Shown here piece after piece: positions 1 to 9,676 of a stretch of 52,356 bases of DNA. Positions within the stretch are counted from its first letter, which is position 1; the number at the start of each line of letters is the position of its first letter. Position numbers and translations under genes: made by a program. The stretch lies in assembly GCA_021789895.1 (NCBI GenBank), contig JAJYIU010000027.1, forward strand, positions 1 through 52,356, read 5' to 3'. Below the pieces are notes generated by a model. That model had not been told where the DNA came from, searched no databases, and saw only the letters and a program-made list of their open reading frames with translations. Origin of the DNA: Acidobacteriota bacterium. GTDB lineage: Bacteria; Acidobacteriota; Terriglobia; Terriglobales; SCQP01.

Positions 1-126
1 GGCGACAACGTCAACCTGACGGTGGAGTTGATCACCCCGGTGGCGATGGAAAAAGGTCTGCGCTTCGCCATCCGCGAGGGCGGCCATACCGTCGGCGCCG
101 GCGCCATCAGCGAAATCCTGGAGTAA
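1..126 (+). CDS. tuf: Elongation factor Tu, C-terminal end (partial)
   Basis: Frame 1 reads the last 41 residues of EF-Tu and ends at TAA (124-126). The segment includes the domain-3 signature [19 protein letters not shown] and the terminal [19 protein letters not shown], which are very conserved in the family. EF-Tu is the GTPase that delivers aminoacyl-tRNA to the ribosome. The rest of the gene lies left of the window. It sits 25 nt upstream of rpsJ, the usual str-S10 junction in bacteria. Confidence 0.97.
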   Translation, partial: GDNVNLTVELITPVAMEKGLRFAIREGGHTVGAGAISEILE

Positions 127-151
127 GGCGGAGAAAGCGAGAACACACGCC

Positions 152-475
<324 letters not shown>

Positions 476-499
476 CCGGCTAGGGAAGAGGCGCAGCTT

Positions 500-1207
500 A
501 TGGTGCAGGGCATTCTGGGAAAGAAAATCGGGATGGCGGAGGCGTGGCGCGACGGCGAGCGCGCTCCGGTCACCCTCATCCAGGCCGGGCCGTGCGTGGT
601 CACCCAGCGCAAGACCCTGGCGCGCGACGGCTACGAGTCCGCCCAGGTGGGCTTGATCGAGTTTCTCAAGCCCTCGCGGCTGAACCGGCCGCAGCGGACG
701 CGGCTGGAAAAACACAACCTGCCGCCCTGCCGCTGGCTGCGCGAGCTGCCGCTCGCCGCCGGCAGCCAGGCCAAGCCCGGCGATCAGGTGCTGGTGGATA
801 TCTTCCGCGAACGCGAGTACGTGGATGTGGTCGGCGTGAGCAAGGGCCGCGGCTTTGCCGGCTTCGTCAAGCGCCACCATTTCGGCGGCGGCGCCGCCTC
901 CCACGGCTCCATGTTTCACCGCGCCCCGGGCTCGATTGGCGCCTCCGCCTTCCCCTCGCGGGTGTTGAAGGGCATGCGTGCCGCCGGCCATATGGGCGTT
1001 AGCCAGGTCACCGTGCGCAACCTGGAAGTGGTCACCGTGGATCAGGACAACAACCTGCTGGCGGTCCTGGGCGCGGTCCCCGGCCCCAACGGCGGCTATG
1101 TGGTGGTGCGCAAGGCGGTGCATCCGCCGCGCCAGCGCCGCGGCCATGCTGGCGAGGGCACGGTGGACCCGTTGAAGGCCTCCAAGAAGCGCGCGGGAAA
1201 GAAATAA
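500..1207 (+). CDS. rplC: 50S ribosomal protein L3
   Basis: This 235-residue protein begins [13 protein letters not shown], the typical L3 N-terminus. It has the central signature [23 protein letters not shown], the loop that reaches toward the peptidyl-transferase centre, followed by [21 protein letters not shown]3 initiates assembly of the 50S subunit on 23S domain VI. The C-terminus has a short Arg/Lys-rich tail. It is followed 10 nt later by rplD. Confidence 0.97.
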   Translation: MVQGILGKKIGMAEAWRDGERAPVTLIQAGPCVVTQRKTLARDGYESAQVGLIEFLKPSRLNRPQRTRLEKHNLPPCRWLRELPLAAGSQAKPGDQVLVDIFREREYVDVVGVSKGRGFAGFVKRHHFGGGAASHGSMFHRAPGSIGASAFPSRVLKGMRAAGHMGVSQVTVRNLEVVTVDQDNNLLAVLGAVPGPNGGYVVVRKAVHPPRQRRGHAGEGTVDPLKASKKRAGKK

Positions 1208-1217
1208 AGGACACGGT

Positions 1218-1874
1218 ATGGCATCCTTGCCGGTTCGCAATCTGGAAAATGAGTCGGTCGGCACGCTGGAGCTGCGCGACGATGTCTTCGCCGCGCCGGT
1301 CAATGCCGATCTGCTTTGGGAAGCGGTGCGGCACTATACCGCCGCCCAGCGCCGCGGCACCCACAAGACCAAGGGGCGCGGCGAAGTCGCCGGCAGCGGC
1401 CGCAAGCTGTGGAAGCAGAAGGGCACCGGGCGGGCGCGGATCGGCTCGGTGCGCAGCCCGCTCTGGCGCCACGGCGGCACCGTGCATGGGCCGCAGCCGC
1501 GCAGCTATGCCTGGGTGATGCCGCGCAAGAAATTGCAGGCGGCGCTGCGCTCCGCCCTGGCCGCGCGTTATCAGGACGGCGCCTTCATTGTGGTGGACGC
1601 CTTCGCGCTCGCCGAAGCCAAGACCCGCCGCCTGCGCCAGGCGCTGGACAAGCTCGAAGCCGGCGGCGCGGCCCTGCTGGTCGAGGCCCAGGCCGCGGCC
1701 GAAACCCTCGCCCGCAGCGCCCGCAACCTGGCCGGCGTGGAATTGCTCGCCGCCCCCGCCGTTCACCCCTGGCATCTGCTGCGCTATCCGCGCATCGTCT
1801 GCACCCGCGCCGCGCTCGAGCGGCTGCAGGCGGCGGCGCGCCCGGCGGGCAAGCGCGATGGAGCCGTGGCATGA
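1218..1874 (+). CDS. rplD: 50S ribosomal protein L4
   Basis: This 218-residue protein carries the conserved extended loop that lines the exit tunnel ([20 protein letters not shown], then TGRARIGS). In Gammaproteobacteria L4 autoregulates the S10 operon, but no leader of that type can be judged here. The stop codon overlaps the rplW start by 4 nt (ATGA at 1871-1874), implying translational coupling. Confidence 0.96.
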   Translation: MASLPVRNLENESVGTLELRDDVFAAPVNADLLWEAVRHYTAAQRRGTHKTKGRGEVAGSGRKLWKQKGTGRARIGSVRSPLWRHGGTVHGPQPRSYAWVMPRKKLQAALRSALAARYQDGAFIVVDAFALAEAKTRRLRQALDKLEAGGAALLVEAQAAAETLARSARNLAGVELLAAPAVHPWHLLRYPRIVCTRAALERLQAAARPAGKRDGAVA

Positions 1875-2164
1875 AAAACCGCTACCAGATCATCCGCCGT
1901 CCGGTCATCACCGAAAAAGGCCTGGCGGTGAAGGAAAACCTCCGCACCCTGGTCTTCGAGGTCGAGCCCCGCGCCACCAAAAACGAAATTCGCGCCGCCG
2001 TCGAGAGCATCTTCAAGGTGCGCGTCGAAGCCGTGCGCACCGCTGGCTTTGCCGGCAAGGAACGCCGCCGCGGCCGCTTTATCGGCCATCGCTCGGATTG
2101 GAAAAAAGCCTATGTCAAGCTGCGCGCGGGCGAAAAAATGCCCGAGTACGCCGAAAACGTTTAA
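1871..2164 (+). CDS. rplW: 50S ribosomal protein L23
   Basis: This 97-residue protein starts [17 protein letters not shown], the L23 N-terminal signature (PVITEK). L23 borders the tunnel exit and docks trigger factor and SRP. The ATG at 1871 overlaps the rplD stop and gives the family's normal length. A longer upstream reading in this frame is only the shifted frame of rplD. Confidence 0.96.
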   Translation: MKNRYQIIRRPVITEKGLAVKENLRTLVFEVEPRATKNEIRAAVESIFKVRVEAVRTAGFAGKERRRGRFIGHRSDWKKAYVKLRAGEKMPEYAENV

Positions 2165-2189
2165 GCTTCGACGCGACTAAGGACCTGCT

Positions 2190-3020
2190 ATGGCGATCAA
2201 AACTTTTCGTCCCACCACCGCCGCCCGCCGCTTCCAGTCGGTGGTGACGGACGCCGATCTCAGCCGCCGGCGCCCCTACAAGCCGCTGCTCGAGCCGCTG
2301 CGCAAAACCGGCGGGCGGCGCAACCGCGGCGACCTGACCAGTTGGCACCGCGGCGGCGGCCATAAACGGCTCTATCGCCAGATCGATTTCCGCCGCGACA
2401 AGCCCGGCGTGCGCGCCGTGGTCGAGGCGATCGAATACGATCCCAACCGCAGCGCCCGCATCGCGCTGCTGAAATACCAGGATGGCGAGCGCCGCTATAT
2501 CCTGCAGCCGGTCGGCTTGCAGGTGGGCATGAGCGTCGCCAGCGGACCGGAAGCCGATATCCTGGTGGGCAATGCCCTGCCGCTGAAAAACATCCCGCCC
2601 GGCACCAACCTGCACAATATCGAGTTGCGCCCCGGCAAAGGCGGCCAGATGGCGCGCTCCGCCGGCTCCTCCGCCCAACTGCTCTCCAAGGAAGGCGAAT
2701 ACGCCCTGCTCAAGCTGCCTTCGGGCGAGGTGCGCAAGGTGCTGGTCGAGTGCATGGCCACCATTGGCGTGGTCGGCAACGTGGATCATGAAAACATCTC
2801 GCTCGGCAAGGCGGGGCGGAAGCGCTGGCTGGGACGGCGCCCGGTCAACCGCGGCGTCAGCATGAACCCGGTGGACCACCCCCATGGCGGCGGCGAGGGC
2901 AAAACCTCCGGCGGCCGCAACCCGGTCACCCCCTGGGGCCAGCCCACGCGCGGCTTCAAGACCCGCAACGCCAAGCGCACCGATCGCTTTATCGTCACCC
3001 GCCGCAAAGCCAGAAAGTGA
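2190..3020 (+). CDS. rplB: 50S ribosomal protein L2
   Basis: This 276-residue protein has the L2 landmarks: [21 protein letters not shown] near the N-terminus, the SH3-like middle, and the near-invariant [13 protein letters not shown] loop whose His lies near the peptidyl-transferase centre. L2 is needed for subunit association and peptide-bond formation. Length is normal. The ATG at 2190 is 25 nt past rplW. Confidence 0.98.
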   Translation: MAIKTFRPTTAARRFQSVVTDADLSRRRPYKPLLEPLRKTGGRRNRGDLTSWHRGGGHKRLYRQIDFRRDKPGVRAVVEAIEYDPNRSARIALLKYQDGERRYILQPVGLQVGMSVASGPEADILVGNALPLKNIPPGTNLHNIELRPGKGGQMARSAGSSAQLLSKEGEYALLKLPSGEVRKVLVECMATIGVVGNVDHENISLGKAGRKRWLGRRPVNRGVSMNPVDHPHGGGEGKTSGGRNPVTPWGQPTRGFKTRNAKRTDRFIVTRRKARK

Positions 3021-3027
3021 TTGCCCT

Positions 3028-3321
3028 ATGCCCCGTTCGGTGAAAAAAGGACCCTTCGTGGATGCGCCGCTGCTGCGCCGTATTCAGGAAATGAACCAGC
3101 GCAACGAAAAAAAGGTCCATAAAACCTGGTCGCGGCGCTCTACCATCACGCCCGAGTTCATCGGCCATACCGTCGCGGTGCATAACGGCAAGAAGTTCAT
3201 CCCCGTCTATATCACCGAAAACATGGTGGGCCACAAGCTGGGGGAATTTTCCCCGACCCGCACTTTTAAGGGCCATTCGGTGAAGGCGGCGGCGGAAAAA
3301 ACCGCCGCGCCGGCCCAGTAG
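3028..3321 (+). CDS. rpsS: 30S ribosomal protein S19
   Basis: This 97-residue protein starts [19 protein letters not shown] and contains [21 protein letters not shown], both diagnostic for S19. S19 is part of the 30S head and contacts S13 and the A-site finger. The start at 3028 is chosen because it gives the family N-terminus. The same frame is open further upstream, within rplB. Confidence 0.96.
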   Translation: MPRSVKKGPFVDAPLLRRIQEMNQRNEKKVHKTWSRRSTITPEFIGHTVAVHNGKKFIPVYITENMVGHKLGEFSPTRTFKGHSVKAAAEKTAAPAQ

Positions 3322-3333
3322 GAACGTTTGCCT

Positions 3334-3918
3334 ATGGAAGCGAAAGCCCTGGCCCGATTCGTTCGAGTTTCGCCGCAGAAAGCGCGGCTGGTGGTGGATC
3401 AGATCCGCGGCCGCCGCGCCGCCGAAGCGCTCGATCTGCTGCGCTTCACCCGCAAGCGCATCGCCGACGATGTGGCCAAGCTGCTGCGCTCGGCCATCGC
3501 CAATGCCACCGACCGCGCCGAGCATCTCGACGTGGATCAGCTTTGGGTGCTGCAGGCCTACGTCAACGACGGGCCCCGCGCCAAGCGCATCCGGCCCGCG
3601 CCCATGGGCCGCGCCTATCATTACCAGCGCCGCAGCGCGCATATCGGCATCCACGTCGGCGAGCGCGCGTCGGCTTCCGTGGCCGCGGTCGTGGCCCCCG
3701 AGGCCGCTCCGGCCCCCGCGTCCGGCGCCCCGCGTCCCGCCGCCCCGCGCCGCCCGGCGGCGAAAAAACCGGCCGGCCGCAAGCCGGCGCGCACCAAGCC
3801 TGCCGGCGGGAAGCCGGCCAAGAAAACCGGGCGCGCCCCGGCCGGCGACGCCAAGCGCTCCACCGCCGCCCGCGGCCGCGGCCCCCGCGGCGGCAGCAAG
3901 GGCCGCAGCTCGGAGTAG
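3334..3918 (+). CDS. rplV: 50S ribosomal protein L22 with long basic tail
   Basis: Residues 1-112 are a normal L22 ([15 protein letters not shown], then the tunnel beta-hairpin region [13 protein letters not shown]). After about residue 115 there is an added tail of roughly 80 residues made almost only of Ala, Pro, Lys, Arg and Gly, giving 194 residues against the usual 110-120. The tail has no recognisable domain and is probably disordered and RNA-binding. ATG 3334 is preferred over TTG 3328, because it gives the conserved start. Confidence 0.95.
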   Translation: MEAKALARFVRVSPQKARLVVDQIRGRRAAEALDLLRFTRKRIADDVAKLLRSAIANATDRAEHLDVDQLWVLQAYVNDGPRAKRIRPAPMGRAYHYQRRSAHIGIHVGERASASVAAVVAPEAAPAPASGAPRPAAPRRPAAKKPAGRKPARTKPAGGKPAKKTGRAPAGDAKRSTAARGRGPRGGSKGRSSE

Positions 3919-3934
3919 CGGCAGAAAGGTTTTT

Positions 3935-4585
3935 ATGGGTCAGAAAGTTCACCCTTACGGCTTCCGCCTCGGCTACATCAAGCCCTGGAAAAGCCAGTGG
4001 TTTGCCACCCGCGATTACAGCAAGCTGCTGTTCGAGGATATCCGCCTGCGCGACCAGCTCAAGGGACGCCTGCGCGCCGCCGGCGTGTCCTCCATCGAGG
4101 TCAGCCGCCCGGGCAACAAGCTGCGCGTCATCCTGCACACCTCGCGCCCGGGCATCGTCATCGGCCGCAAGGGCGCCGAAATTGAAAAGCTTAAGGCCGA
4201 GCTGCAGAAGCAGACCCAGCGCGAAGTGCAGATCGACATCCAGGAAGTGCACAAGCCCGAGCTCGACGCCACCCTGGTGGCCGAATCCATCGCCCTGCAG
4301 TTGGAAAAACGCGTCGCCTTCCGCCGCGCCATGCGCAAGGCGGTGGACAGCGCCATGCGCTTCGGCTGCAAGGGCATCAAGGTGCGGGTTTCCGGCCGCT
4401 TGAACGGCGCCGAAATCGCCCGCTCGGAATGGTACCTGCAAGGCCGGCTGCCGCTGCATACCCTGCGCGCCGATATTGATTACGGCGTCGCCGAGGCGCG
4501 CACCACCTACGGCGTGATCGGAGTCAAGGCCTGGATTTACCGCGGCGAAGTGCTCGGCGCCCGCCGCCCCGCCGCCCAGGCGTGA
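3935..4585 (+). CDS. rpsC: 30S ribosomal protein S3
   Basis: This 216-residue protein starts [18 protein letters not shown], with a KH domain ([17 protein letters not shown]) and the C-terminal S3 domain ([20 protein letters not shown]). S3 forms part of the mRNA entry helicase with S4 and S5. Length is normal. An AGAAAGG element lies just before the start at 3935. Confidence 0.97.
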   Translation: MGQKVHPYGFRLGYIKPWKSQWFATRDYSKLLFEDIRLRDQLKGRLRAAGVSSIEVSRPGNKLRVILHTSRPGIVIGRKGAEIEKLKAELQKQTQREVQIDIQEVHKPELDATLVAESIALQLEKRVAFRRAMRKAVDSAMRFGCKGIKVRVSGRLNGAEIARSEWYLQGRLPLHTLRADIDYGVAEARTTYGVIGVKAWIYRGEVLGARRPAAQA

Positions 4586-4601
4586 GGAGAAAAACGCAGC
4601 C

Positions 4602-5030
4602 ATGCTGATGCCGAAAAAAGTGAAGTTCCGCAAGCAGCAGCGCGGGCGCCGCGCCGGCAAGGCCTGGACCGGCTCCCAGCTCGCCTTCGGCGACTATGGC
4701 CTCAAGGTCTCCGAGTGCGGTTGGATCACCGACCGCCAGATCGAGGCCAGCCGCGTCGCCATGACCCGCTTCGTCAAGCGCGGCGGCAAGATCTGGGTGC
4801 GCGTCTTCCCCGACAAGCCGGTCACCAAAAAACCGGCCGAAACCCGCATGGGCAAGGGCAAGGGCGCCCCCGACCACTGGGTCGCGGTGGTCAAGCCGGG
4901 CCGGATTTTGTTCGAGATGGAAGGCGTGCCGCGCGCCCAGGCGCAGGAAGCCATGCGCCTGGCGGCGCACAAATTGTCGCTGCGGACGTTGTTTGTCAGC
5001 CGTGAGGAATCGGCCGGAGGCGTGGCATGA
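4602..5030 (+). CDS. rplP: 50S ribosomal protein L16
   Basis: This 142-residue protein ([15 protein letters not shown]) has the L16 core, including [28 protein letters not shown]16 sits near the A-site tRNA elbow and is added late in 50S assembly. A GAGGAG-like element precedes the start. The stop overlaps rpmC by 4 nt (ATGA at 5027-5030). Confidence 0.97.
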   Translation: MLMPKKVKFRKQQRGRRAGKAWTGSQLAFGDYGLKVSECGWITDRQIEASRVAMTRFVKRGGKIWVRVFPDKPVTKKPAETRMGKGKGAPDHWVAVVKPGRILFEMEGVPRAQAQEAMRLAAHKLSLRTLFVSREESAGGVA

Positions 5031-5239
5031 GCAAGGCCGCGGAAAAATTTCATCAGATGGGGCCCGACGAGCTGCGCGCTCAGGAACAGGACCTGCGCGA
5101 CCAGTTGTTCCGGCTGAAGTTTCAACTGGCCATGGGCCAAAGCGAAAGCGTCAAAAAATTGCGGCAACTGCGGCGCGACGTGGCGCGGGTGAAAACCGAG
5201 CTGCGCGCGCGCGCCGCCCAGGAAGGCAGGCAGCCATGA
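5027..5239 (+). CDS. rpmC: 50S ribosomal protein L29
   Basis: This small helical protein of 70 residues contains [20 protein letters not shown], the typical L29 hairpin, which binds next to L23 at the tunnel exit. Both ends overlap neighbours by 4 nt (ATGA with rplP and with rpsQ), so translation of L16, L29 and S17 is likely coupled. Confidence 0.95.
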   Translation: MSKAAEKFHQMGPDELRAQEQDLRDQLFRLKFQLAMGQSESVKKLRQLRRDVARVKTELRARAAQEGRQP

Positions 5240-5607
5240 GCACTCCCAGCGCCGGCCGGCGCAATGAAAAAATCGGCGAAGTGACCTCCACCCGGATGGC
5301 CAAAACCATCGTCGTGCGCGTCACCTTGCGCTCCGCCCATGCCCTCTATGGCCGCGGCGTGACCCGCCATCACAGCTTTTACGCCCACGATGCCGAAGGC
5401 AAGGCCAAGCCCGGCGACATCGTGCGCATCGTCGAAACCCGCCCGCTCAGCCGGCTGAAGCGCTGGCGCCTGGTGGAAATCGTGCGCGCCGCCGCCCAAT
5501 TGCCCACCCGCGAGCAGATCGCGCAGGCGCTGGGCGAGGCCGAGTTGCAGCGCGACACCCGCCGCCCCGCCCCCGCCCCCCAGCCGCCGCAGGAGGTTCA
5601 GTCATGA
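5236..5607 (+). CDS. rpsQ: 30S ribosomal protein S17, extended C-terminus
   Basis: The OB-fold core ([20 protein letters not shown], then [22 protein letters not shown]) is a clear S17. The protein has 123 residues against about 80-90 for most S17, because of a C-terminal extension (about residues 88-123) ending in a Pro/Ala/Gln-rich stretch. The stop overlaps the rplN start (ATGA at 5604-5607). Confidence 0.95.
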   Translation: MSTPSAGRRNEKIGEVTSTRMAKTIVVRVTLRSAHALYGRGVTRHHSFYAHDAEGKAKPGDIVRIVETRPLSRLKRWRLVEIVRAAAQLPTREQIAQALGEAELQRDTRRPAPAPQPPQEVQS

Positions 5608-5972
5608 TCGGCATGCGCACCGAATTGCAGGTCGCCGACAACAGTGGCGCCCGCCGCCTGCAGGTGATTTTGCCCATCGGCGGCCACACCGGGCTGCGCG
5701 CCGGCCTCGGCGATGTGGTCACCGCCGCGGTCAAGGAAGCCGCCCCCGACGGGCAGGTGAAAAAAGGCAAGGTGGTGCGGGTGGTGATCGTCCGCGCCCG
5801 CAAGGAACACCGCCGCAAAGACGGCACCTACATCCGCTTCGATCAGAACGCCGGCGTGCTCATCAACGAGGCCGGCGAGCCGGTGGGCACGCGCGTCTTC
5901 GGGCCGGTGGCGCGCGAGCTGCGCGACAAGCGCTTTGTCAAAATCCTCTCGCTGGCGCCCGAGGTGCTGTGA
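5604..5972 (+). CDS. rplN: 50S ribosomal protein L14
   Basis: This 122-residue protein contains the L14 signatures [16 protein letters not shown] and [16 protein letters not shown]14 forms the inter-subunit bridge with 16S helix 14. Length and position (after S17, before L24) are canonical. Confidence 0.97.
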   Translation: MIGMRTELQVADNSGARRLQVILPIGGHTGLRAGLGDVVTAAVKEAAPDGQVKKGKVVRVVIVRARKEHRRKDGTYIRFDQNAGVLINEAGEPVGTRVFGPVARELRDKRFVKILSLAPEVL

Positions 5973-5996
5973 TCGCCGGGAAGGAAATGGGAAATT

Positions 5997-6317
5997 ATGC
6001 CGGGAGTTGATATTCGCAAAAACGATCTGGTCAAGATCATCAGCGGCCGCGACCGCGGCAAGCAGGGCAAGGTGCTGCGCGTCTTCCCGCGCGAGGGCCG
6101 GCTGCTGGTCGAGCGGGTGATGATGGTGAAACGCCACACCCGCCCCAACCCCAACCGCCAGGTCAAAGGCGGCATTGCCGAGCACGAGGCCCCGATTCGC
6201 ATCTCCAATGTGATGCTGATCTGCCCCCAGTGCGGGCCGACCCGCGTGGGCCACGCCGCCGGCGGCGAAGGCCGCCATCCGCGCATCTGCCGCAAGTGCA
6301 AGCGTACGTTTGAGTGA
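5997..6317 (+). CDS. rplX: 50S ribosomal protein L24
   Basis: This 106-residue protein starts with a KOW motif ([21 protein letters not shown]) and has a C-terminal four-Cys cluster (ICPQCG, then CRKCKRTF), the zinc-type L24 form. L24 is an early 50S assembly initiator. GGAAGGAAATGGG precedes the ATG at 5997. Confidence 0.96.
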   Translation: MPGVDIRKNDLVKIISGRDRGKQGKVLRVFPREGRLLVERVMMVKRHTRPNPNRQVKGGIAEHEAPIRISNVMLICPQCGPTRVGHAAGGEGRHPRICRKCKRTFE

Positions 6318-6325
6318 GGAACCCC

Positions 6326-6871
6326 ATGCCCGCACGGTTGCGTGAAAAATACCAGCAAGAAATCCTGCCCGCGCTGCAGCGCGAGTTGCAGCTCGGCAAT
6401 TCCATGGCGGTGCCGCGCTTGGAAAAAATCGTCATCAACATCGGCATGGGCGAGGCCTCGCAGAACGCCAAGCTGCTGGAAAGCGCCCAGTCGGAGTTGG
6501 CCGCCATCACCGGCCAGAAGCCGGTCGTCACCCGCGCCAAAAAGAGTATCGCCGCCTTCAAGCTGCGCGAAGGCATGCCCATCGGCGTCTGCGTCACCCT
6601 GCGCGGCGACCGCATGTACGAATTTCTCGACCGCCTGCTGAACGTCGCCCTGCCCCGGGTGCGCGACTTCCGCGGGGTCTCGCCGCGCTCCTTCGACGGC
6701 CGCGGCGGCTACACCCTGGGGCTGCGCGAGCAGCTCCTGTTTCCCGAAGTGGATTACGCCAAGGTGGAAAAGGTCAAGGGCATGAATGTTACCCTGGTCA
6801 CCACCGCCCGCAATCACGACGCCGCCCGCGCGCTGCTGCGGCACCTGGGCGTGCCCTTCCGCGCCGCTTGA
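6326..6871 (+). CDS. rplE: 50S ribosomal protein L5
   Basis: This 181-residue protein contains [39 protein letters not shown] and [20 protein letters not shown], all L5 hallmarks. L5 binds 5S rRNA in the central protuberance. ATG 6326 is chosen over the in-frame GTG 6314 because a GAGG element lies 6 nt upstream and the N-terminus then matches the family. Confidence 0.97.
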   Translation: MPARLREKYQQEILPALQRELQLGNSMAVPRLEKIVINIGMGEASQNAKLLESAQSELAAITGQKPVVTRAKKSIAAFKLREGMPIGVCVTLRGDRMYEFLDRLLNVALPRVRDFRGVSPRSFDGRGGYTLGLREQLLFPEVDYAKVEKVKGMNVTLVTTARNHDAARALLRHLGVPFRAA

Positions 6872-6885
6872 TTGGAGAAAAGTTC

Positions 6886-7071
6886 ATGGCTACTCGCGCT
6901 CGTGTCGCCAAAACCCGCAAACAGTTGAAATACGCCATTCGCCAGCGCCATCGTTGCCAGCGCTGTGGCCGCCCCCGCGGCTTCCTCCGCCGCTTCGGCC
7001 TCTGCCGCCTGTGTTTCCGGCAATTGGCGCTGCGCGGTGAAATCGCCGGCGTGATCAAGGCCAGTTGGTAA
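6886..7071 (+). CDS. rpsN: 30S ribosomal protein S14, zinc-binding type
   Basis: This 61-residue S14 has two CxxC pairs (CQRCGRPRG and CRLCFRQLA), so it is the short zinc-binding form rather than the 100-residue zinc-free form. S14 is a late-assembling 30S head protein. The ATG at 6886 follows GGAGAAA; an in-frame TTG at 6868 is less likely. Confidence 0.97.
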   Translation: MATRARVAKTRKQLKYAIRQRHRCQRCGRPRGFLRRFGLCRLCFRQLALRGEIAGVIKASW

Positions 7072-7098
7072 GCTCCCGGCCGAAGGAGAACGGTTGCT

Positions 7099-7506
7099 AT
7101 GAGTTTGAGTGATCCCATCGCCGACCTGCTCACCCGCATTCGCAATGCCGCCCGCGCGCATCAGGCCAAGGTCGAGGTGCCGCATTCCCGCCTCAAGCTG
7201 GAAATCGTGCGCATTCTCAAGGATGAGGGCTACATCGCCGGCTACAAGTTGGTGGAAGAACAAGGCCGGCCCTGGAGCAAATTGCTGCGCATCTCGCTGC
7301 GCTACGGCGCCGATGATCAGCCCGTCATCACCAATCTGCAGCGGGTCTCGTCCCCCGGCCGCCGCGTCTATGTCGGGCGGCATCGCATCCGCCCGGTGTT
7401 GGGCGGCCTTGGCGTCAATATCCTCAGCACCCCGCAGGGGGTGATGACCGGCCGCCAGGCGCGCCAGCAGGGCATCGGCGGCGAGGTGCTGTGCGAGGTC
7501 TGGTAA
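7099..7506 (+). CDS. rpsH: 30S ribosomal protein S8
   Basis: This 135-residue protein has the N-terminal [17 protein letters not shown] and the C-terminal [21 protein letters not shown] signatures of S8. S8 is a primary 16S binder and the classical autoregulator of the spc operon in E. coli. A GAAGGAGAA element precedes the ATG. Confidence 0.97.
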   Translation: MSLSDPIADLLTRIRNAARAHQAKVEVPHSRLKLEIVRILKDEGYIAGYKLVEEQGRPWSKLLRISLRYGADDQPVITNLQRVSSPGRRVYVGRHRIRPVLGGLGVNILSTPQGVMTGRQARQQGIGGEVLCEVW

Positions 7507-7540
7507 GTCCTCGCCCGCCAACTACGGAGAACGGATTTTT

Positions 7541-8080
7541 ATGTCGCGTATCGGTCGCAAGCCCATCCCGCTGCCGGCGGGGGTGAAAGTTGAGCTCCAG
7601 CCGCAATCGGTGCAGGTGCAGGGCCCCAAGGGCACCCTCCGGGTGCCCTTGCCCGCCCTCATCCGCCTGCGCCGGGAAGAGAGCCACCTGCTCGCCCTGC
7701 GCGAGCGCCCCCAGGACGCCGCCCTGCATGGGCTGGTGCGCAGCCTGGTCGCCAACGCCGTGACCGGCGTCACCCAGGGCTTCCGCAAGGAGCTCGATAT
7801 CGTCGGCGTCGGCTTTCGCGCCGAGCTGAAGGGCAAGAACATGCTCGTGCTCTCGCTCGGCTTCAGCCATCCCATCGAGTTCCCCATCCCGCCCGGTATC
7901 GAGGTGACGGTGGATGCCCGCCAGACCCATCTCACCGTCAGCGGCGCCGACCGCCAGAAAGTCGGCCAACTCGCCGCCAACCTGCGTGCCCTGCGCCCGC
8001 CCGATCCGTACAAGAACAAGGGCGTGCGCTACACCGGCGAGCGGCTGAAAAAGAAAGTGGGCAAGACCGGCGCCAAGTAA
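7541..8080 (+). CDS. rplF: 50S ribosomal protein L6
   Basis: This 179-residue protein starts [15 protein letters not shown], has two homologous L6 domains, and contains [20 protein letters not shown] and [15 protein letters not shown]6 lies at the base of the L7/L12 stalk near the sarcin-ricin loop. Length and position are normal. Confidence 0.97.
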   Translation: MSRIGRKPIPLPAGVKVELQPQSVQVQGPKGTLRVPLPALIRLRREESHLLALRERPQDAALHGLVRSLVANAVTGVTQGFRKELDIVGVGFRAELKGKNMLVLSLGFSHPIEFPIPPGIEVTVDARQTHLTVSGADRQKVGQLAANLRALRPPDPYKNKGVRYTGERLKKKVGKTGAK

Positions 8081-8100
8081 GGCGCCTGCGAGGAGAGGCC

Positions 8101-8451
8101 ATGAGCCAATCGGCATCCAAAAATCAACGGCGGCTCGCCCGCCAGCGCCGCGCCCGCCGCCGCCTGCGCGGTTCGGCGGCGCGGCCGCGCCTGAACGTCT
8201 TCCGTTCCCTCAACCATATCTATGCCCAGTTGGTGGACGACGACGCCAACCAGGTGCTGGCCGCCGCCAGCAGTCTCAAGCTGGCCACCGGCGGCAACCG
8301 CGCCGCGGCGCGCGAAGTCGGGCTGGCCCTCGCCCGCCTCGCCCGCGAGCGCGGCATCGAGTCGGTTGTCTTCGACCGCGGCGGCTATCCTTACCATGGC
8401 CGGGTGCAGGCCCTGGCCGAAGCCTGCCGCGAATCCGGATTGAAATTCTAA
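8101..8451 (+). CDS. rplR: 50S ribosomal protein L18
   Basis: This 116-residue protein has a basic N-terminal arm followed by [20 protein letters not shown] and the C-terminal [21 protein letters not shown]18 binds 5S rRNA with L5. A GAGGAGAGG element lies 3-10 nt before the ATG at 8101. Confidence 0.96.
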   Translation: MSQSASKNQRRLARQRRARRRLRGSAARPRLNVFRSLNHIYAQLVDDDANQVLAAASSLKLATGGNRAAAREVGLALARLARERGIESVVFDRGGYPYHGRVQALAEACRESGLKF

Positions 8452-8472
8452 GCGCCGCGAGGAAACCATCCC

Positions 8473-8982
8473 ATGCCCGCCATCCGTCAACGGCTCGATC
8501 CCAATCAGTATCAGCTCAAAGACCAGGTGGTCTCCATCAACCGCGTCACCAAGGTGGTCAAGGGAGGCAAAAACCTCTCTTTCAGCGCCCTGGTCGTCGT
8601 CGGCGATCCCTCCGCCGCCGTGGTCGGCTTCGGCAGCGGCAAGGCCAAGGAAGTCCCTCAGGCCATTCGCAAGGGCATTGAAGCCGCGAAAAAAAACCTG
8701 GTCCGCATCCAGCGCTCGGAAACCTCCATCCCTCACATGGCGCTGGGCCGCTATGGCAGCGGCCGCGTGCTGCTCAAGCCCGCCGCGGTCGGCACCGGCG
8801 TCATCGCCGGCGGCGCCGTCCGCGCGGTGATGGAGTCGGCCGGCATTTCCAATGTCTTGACCAAAAGCCTGGGCACCACCAACCCCCATAACGTCATCAA
8901 GGCCACCTTCGCCGCGCTGACCCAGTTGCGCGATAAGCAGGCGGTGGCCGAGCGCCGCGGCCGCCCGGCCGAGGAGATCTGA
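8473..8982 (+). CDS. rpsE: 30S ribosomal protein S5
   Basis: This 169-residue protein contains the dsRBD-like half ([36 protein letters not shown]) and the C-terminal half ([19 protein letters not shown]). S5 contributes to decoding fidelity and the mRNA entry helicase. It ends 1 nt before the rpmD start. Confidence 0.97.
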   Translation: MPAIRQRLDPNQYQLKDQVVSINRVTKVVKGGKNLSFSALVVVGDPSAAVVGFGSGKAKEVPQAIRKGIEAAKKNLVRIQRSETSIPHMALGRYGSGRVLLKPAAVGTGVIAGGAVRAVMESAGISNVLTKSLGTTNPHNVIKATFAALTQLRDKQAVAERRGRPAEEI

Positions 8983-8983
8983 T

Positions 8984-9220
8984 ATGCCATCGGCGAATTC
9001 CCCGCGGCTTCGCATCCAGTACTACCGCAGCGCCATCGGCCGTTCCTGGCGCCAGAAGCAGGTGGTGCGCGGCCTCGGTTTGACCAAGCTCAATCAGGTC
9101 GTCGAACGCCCCGATAATGCCGGCATCCGCGGCATGGTCGCCAAAATTCCCCATCTGGTGCGCATCCTGGAGCCGGCGCCCGCCGCCGCCCCGCCCCGCC
9201 CCGCCGCGAGGAAATCATGA
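8984..9220 (+). CDS. rpmD: 50S ribosomal protein L30
   Basis: This small protein of 78 residues has a clear L30 core (YYRSAIGRSWRQKQVVRGLG, then LNQVVERPDNAGIRGMVAKI) and a short Pro/Ala-rich tail. L30 sits between S5 and L15 in nearly all bacteria that keep it. It overlaps the rplO start by 4 nt (ATGA at 9217-9220). Confidence 0.94.
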   Translation: MPSANSPRLRIQYYRSAIGRSWRQKQVVRGLGLTKLNQVVERPDNAGIRGMVAKIPHLVRILEPAPAAAPPRPAARKS

Positions 9221-9657
9221 ATCTCAGCCATATTCGCAAACCCCAGGGCGCCACCCGCCCGCGCAAGCGCGTCGGCCGCGGCATGGGTTCCGGCCACGGC
9301 AAAACCTCCACCCGCGGGCATAAAGGCCAGCGCTCCCGCTCCGGCCACCGCCTGCTGCGCGGCTTTGAAGGCGGCCAGATGCCCATCCATCGCCGCCTGC
9401 CCAAACGCGGGTTTAGAAACCTCTTTCGCAAGCGCTATGCGACCGTCAACCTCGAGCGCCTCGCCGCGCTCGACGTCGCAGTCGTCACGCCCGCGCTCTT
9501 GCTCGAACGCAAAGTCATTCGCCATCTCCTGGACGGCGTCAAAGTGCTCGGCTCTGGCGAGCTCAAGCGCCCCTTGCGCGTCAGCGCCCACGGCTTTAGC
9601 CGCGGCGCCCGCGAAAAAATCGAGTCGGCCGGAGGTTCCGTCGAGCTGCTGGCCTGA
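9217..9657 (+). CDS. rplO: 50S ribosomal protein L15
   Basis: This 146-residue protein has a glycine-rich basic N-terminus (RVGRGMGSGHGKTSTRGHKG) and the signature GFEGGQMPIHRRLPKRGF. L15 is a late 50S assembly protein. It is followed by secY after 19 nt. Confidence 0.96.
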   Translation: MNLSHIRKPQGATRPRKRVGRGMGSGHGKTSTRGHKGQRSRSGHRLLRGFEGGQMPIHRRLPKRGFRNLFRKRYATVNLERLAALDVAVVTPALLLERKVIRHLLDGVKVLGSGELKRPLRVSAHGFSRGAREKIESAGGSVELLA

Positions 9658-9676
9658 ATCCTAAAATCGGGTTTTT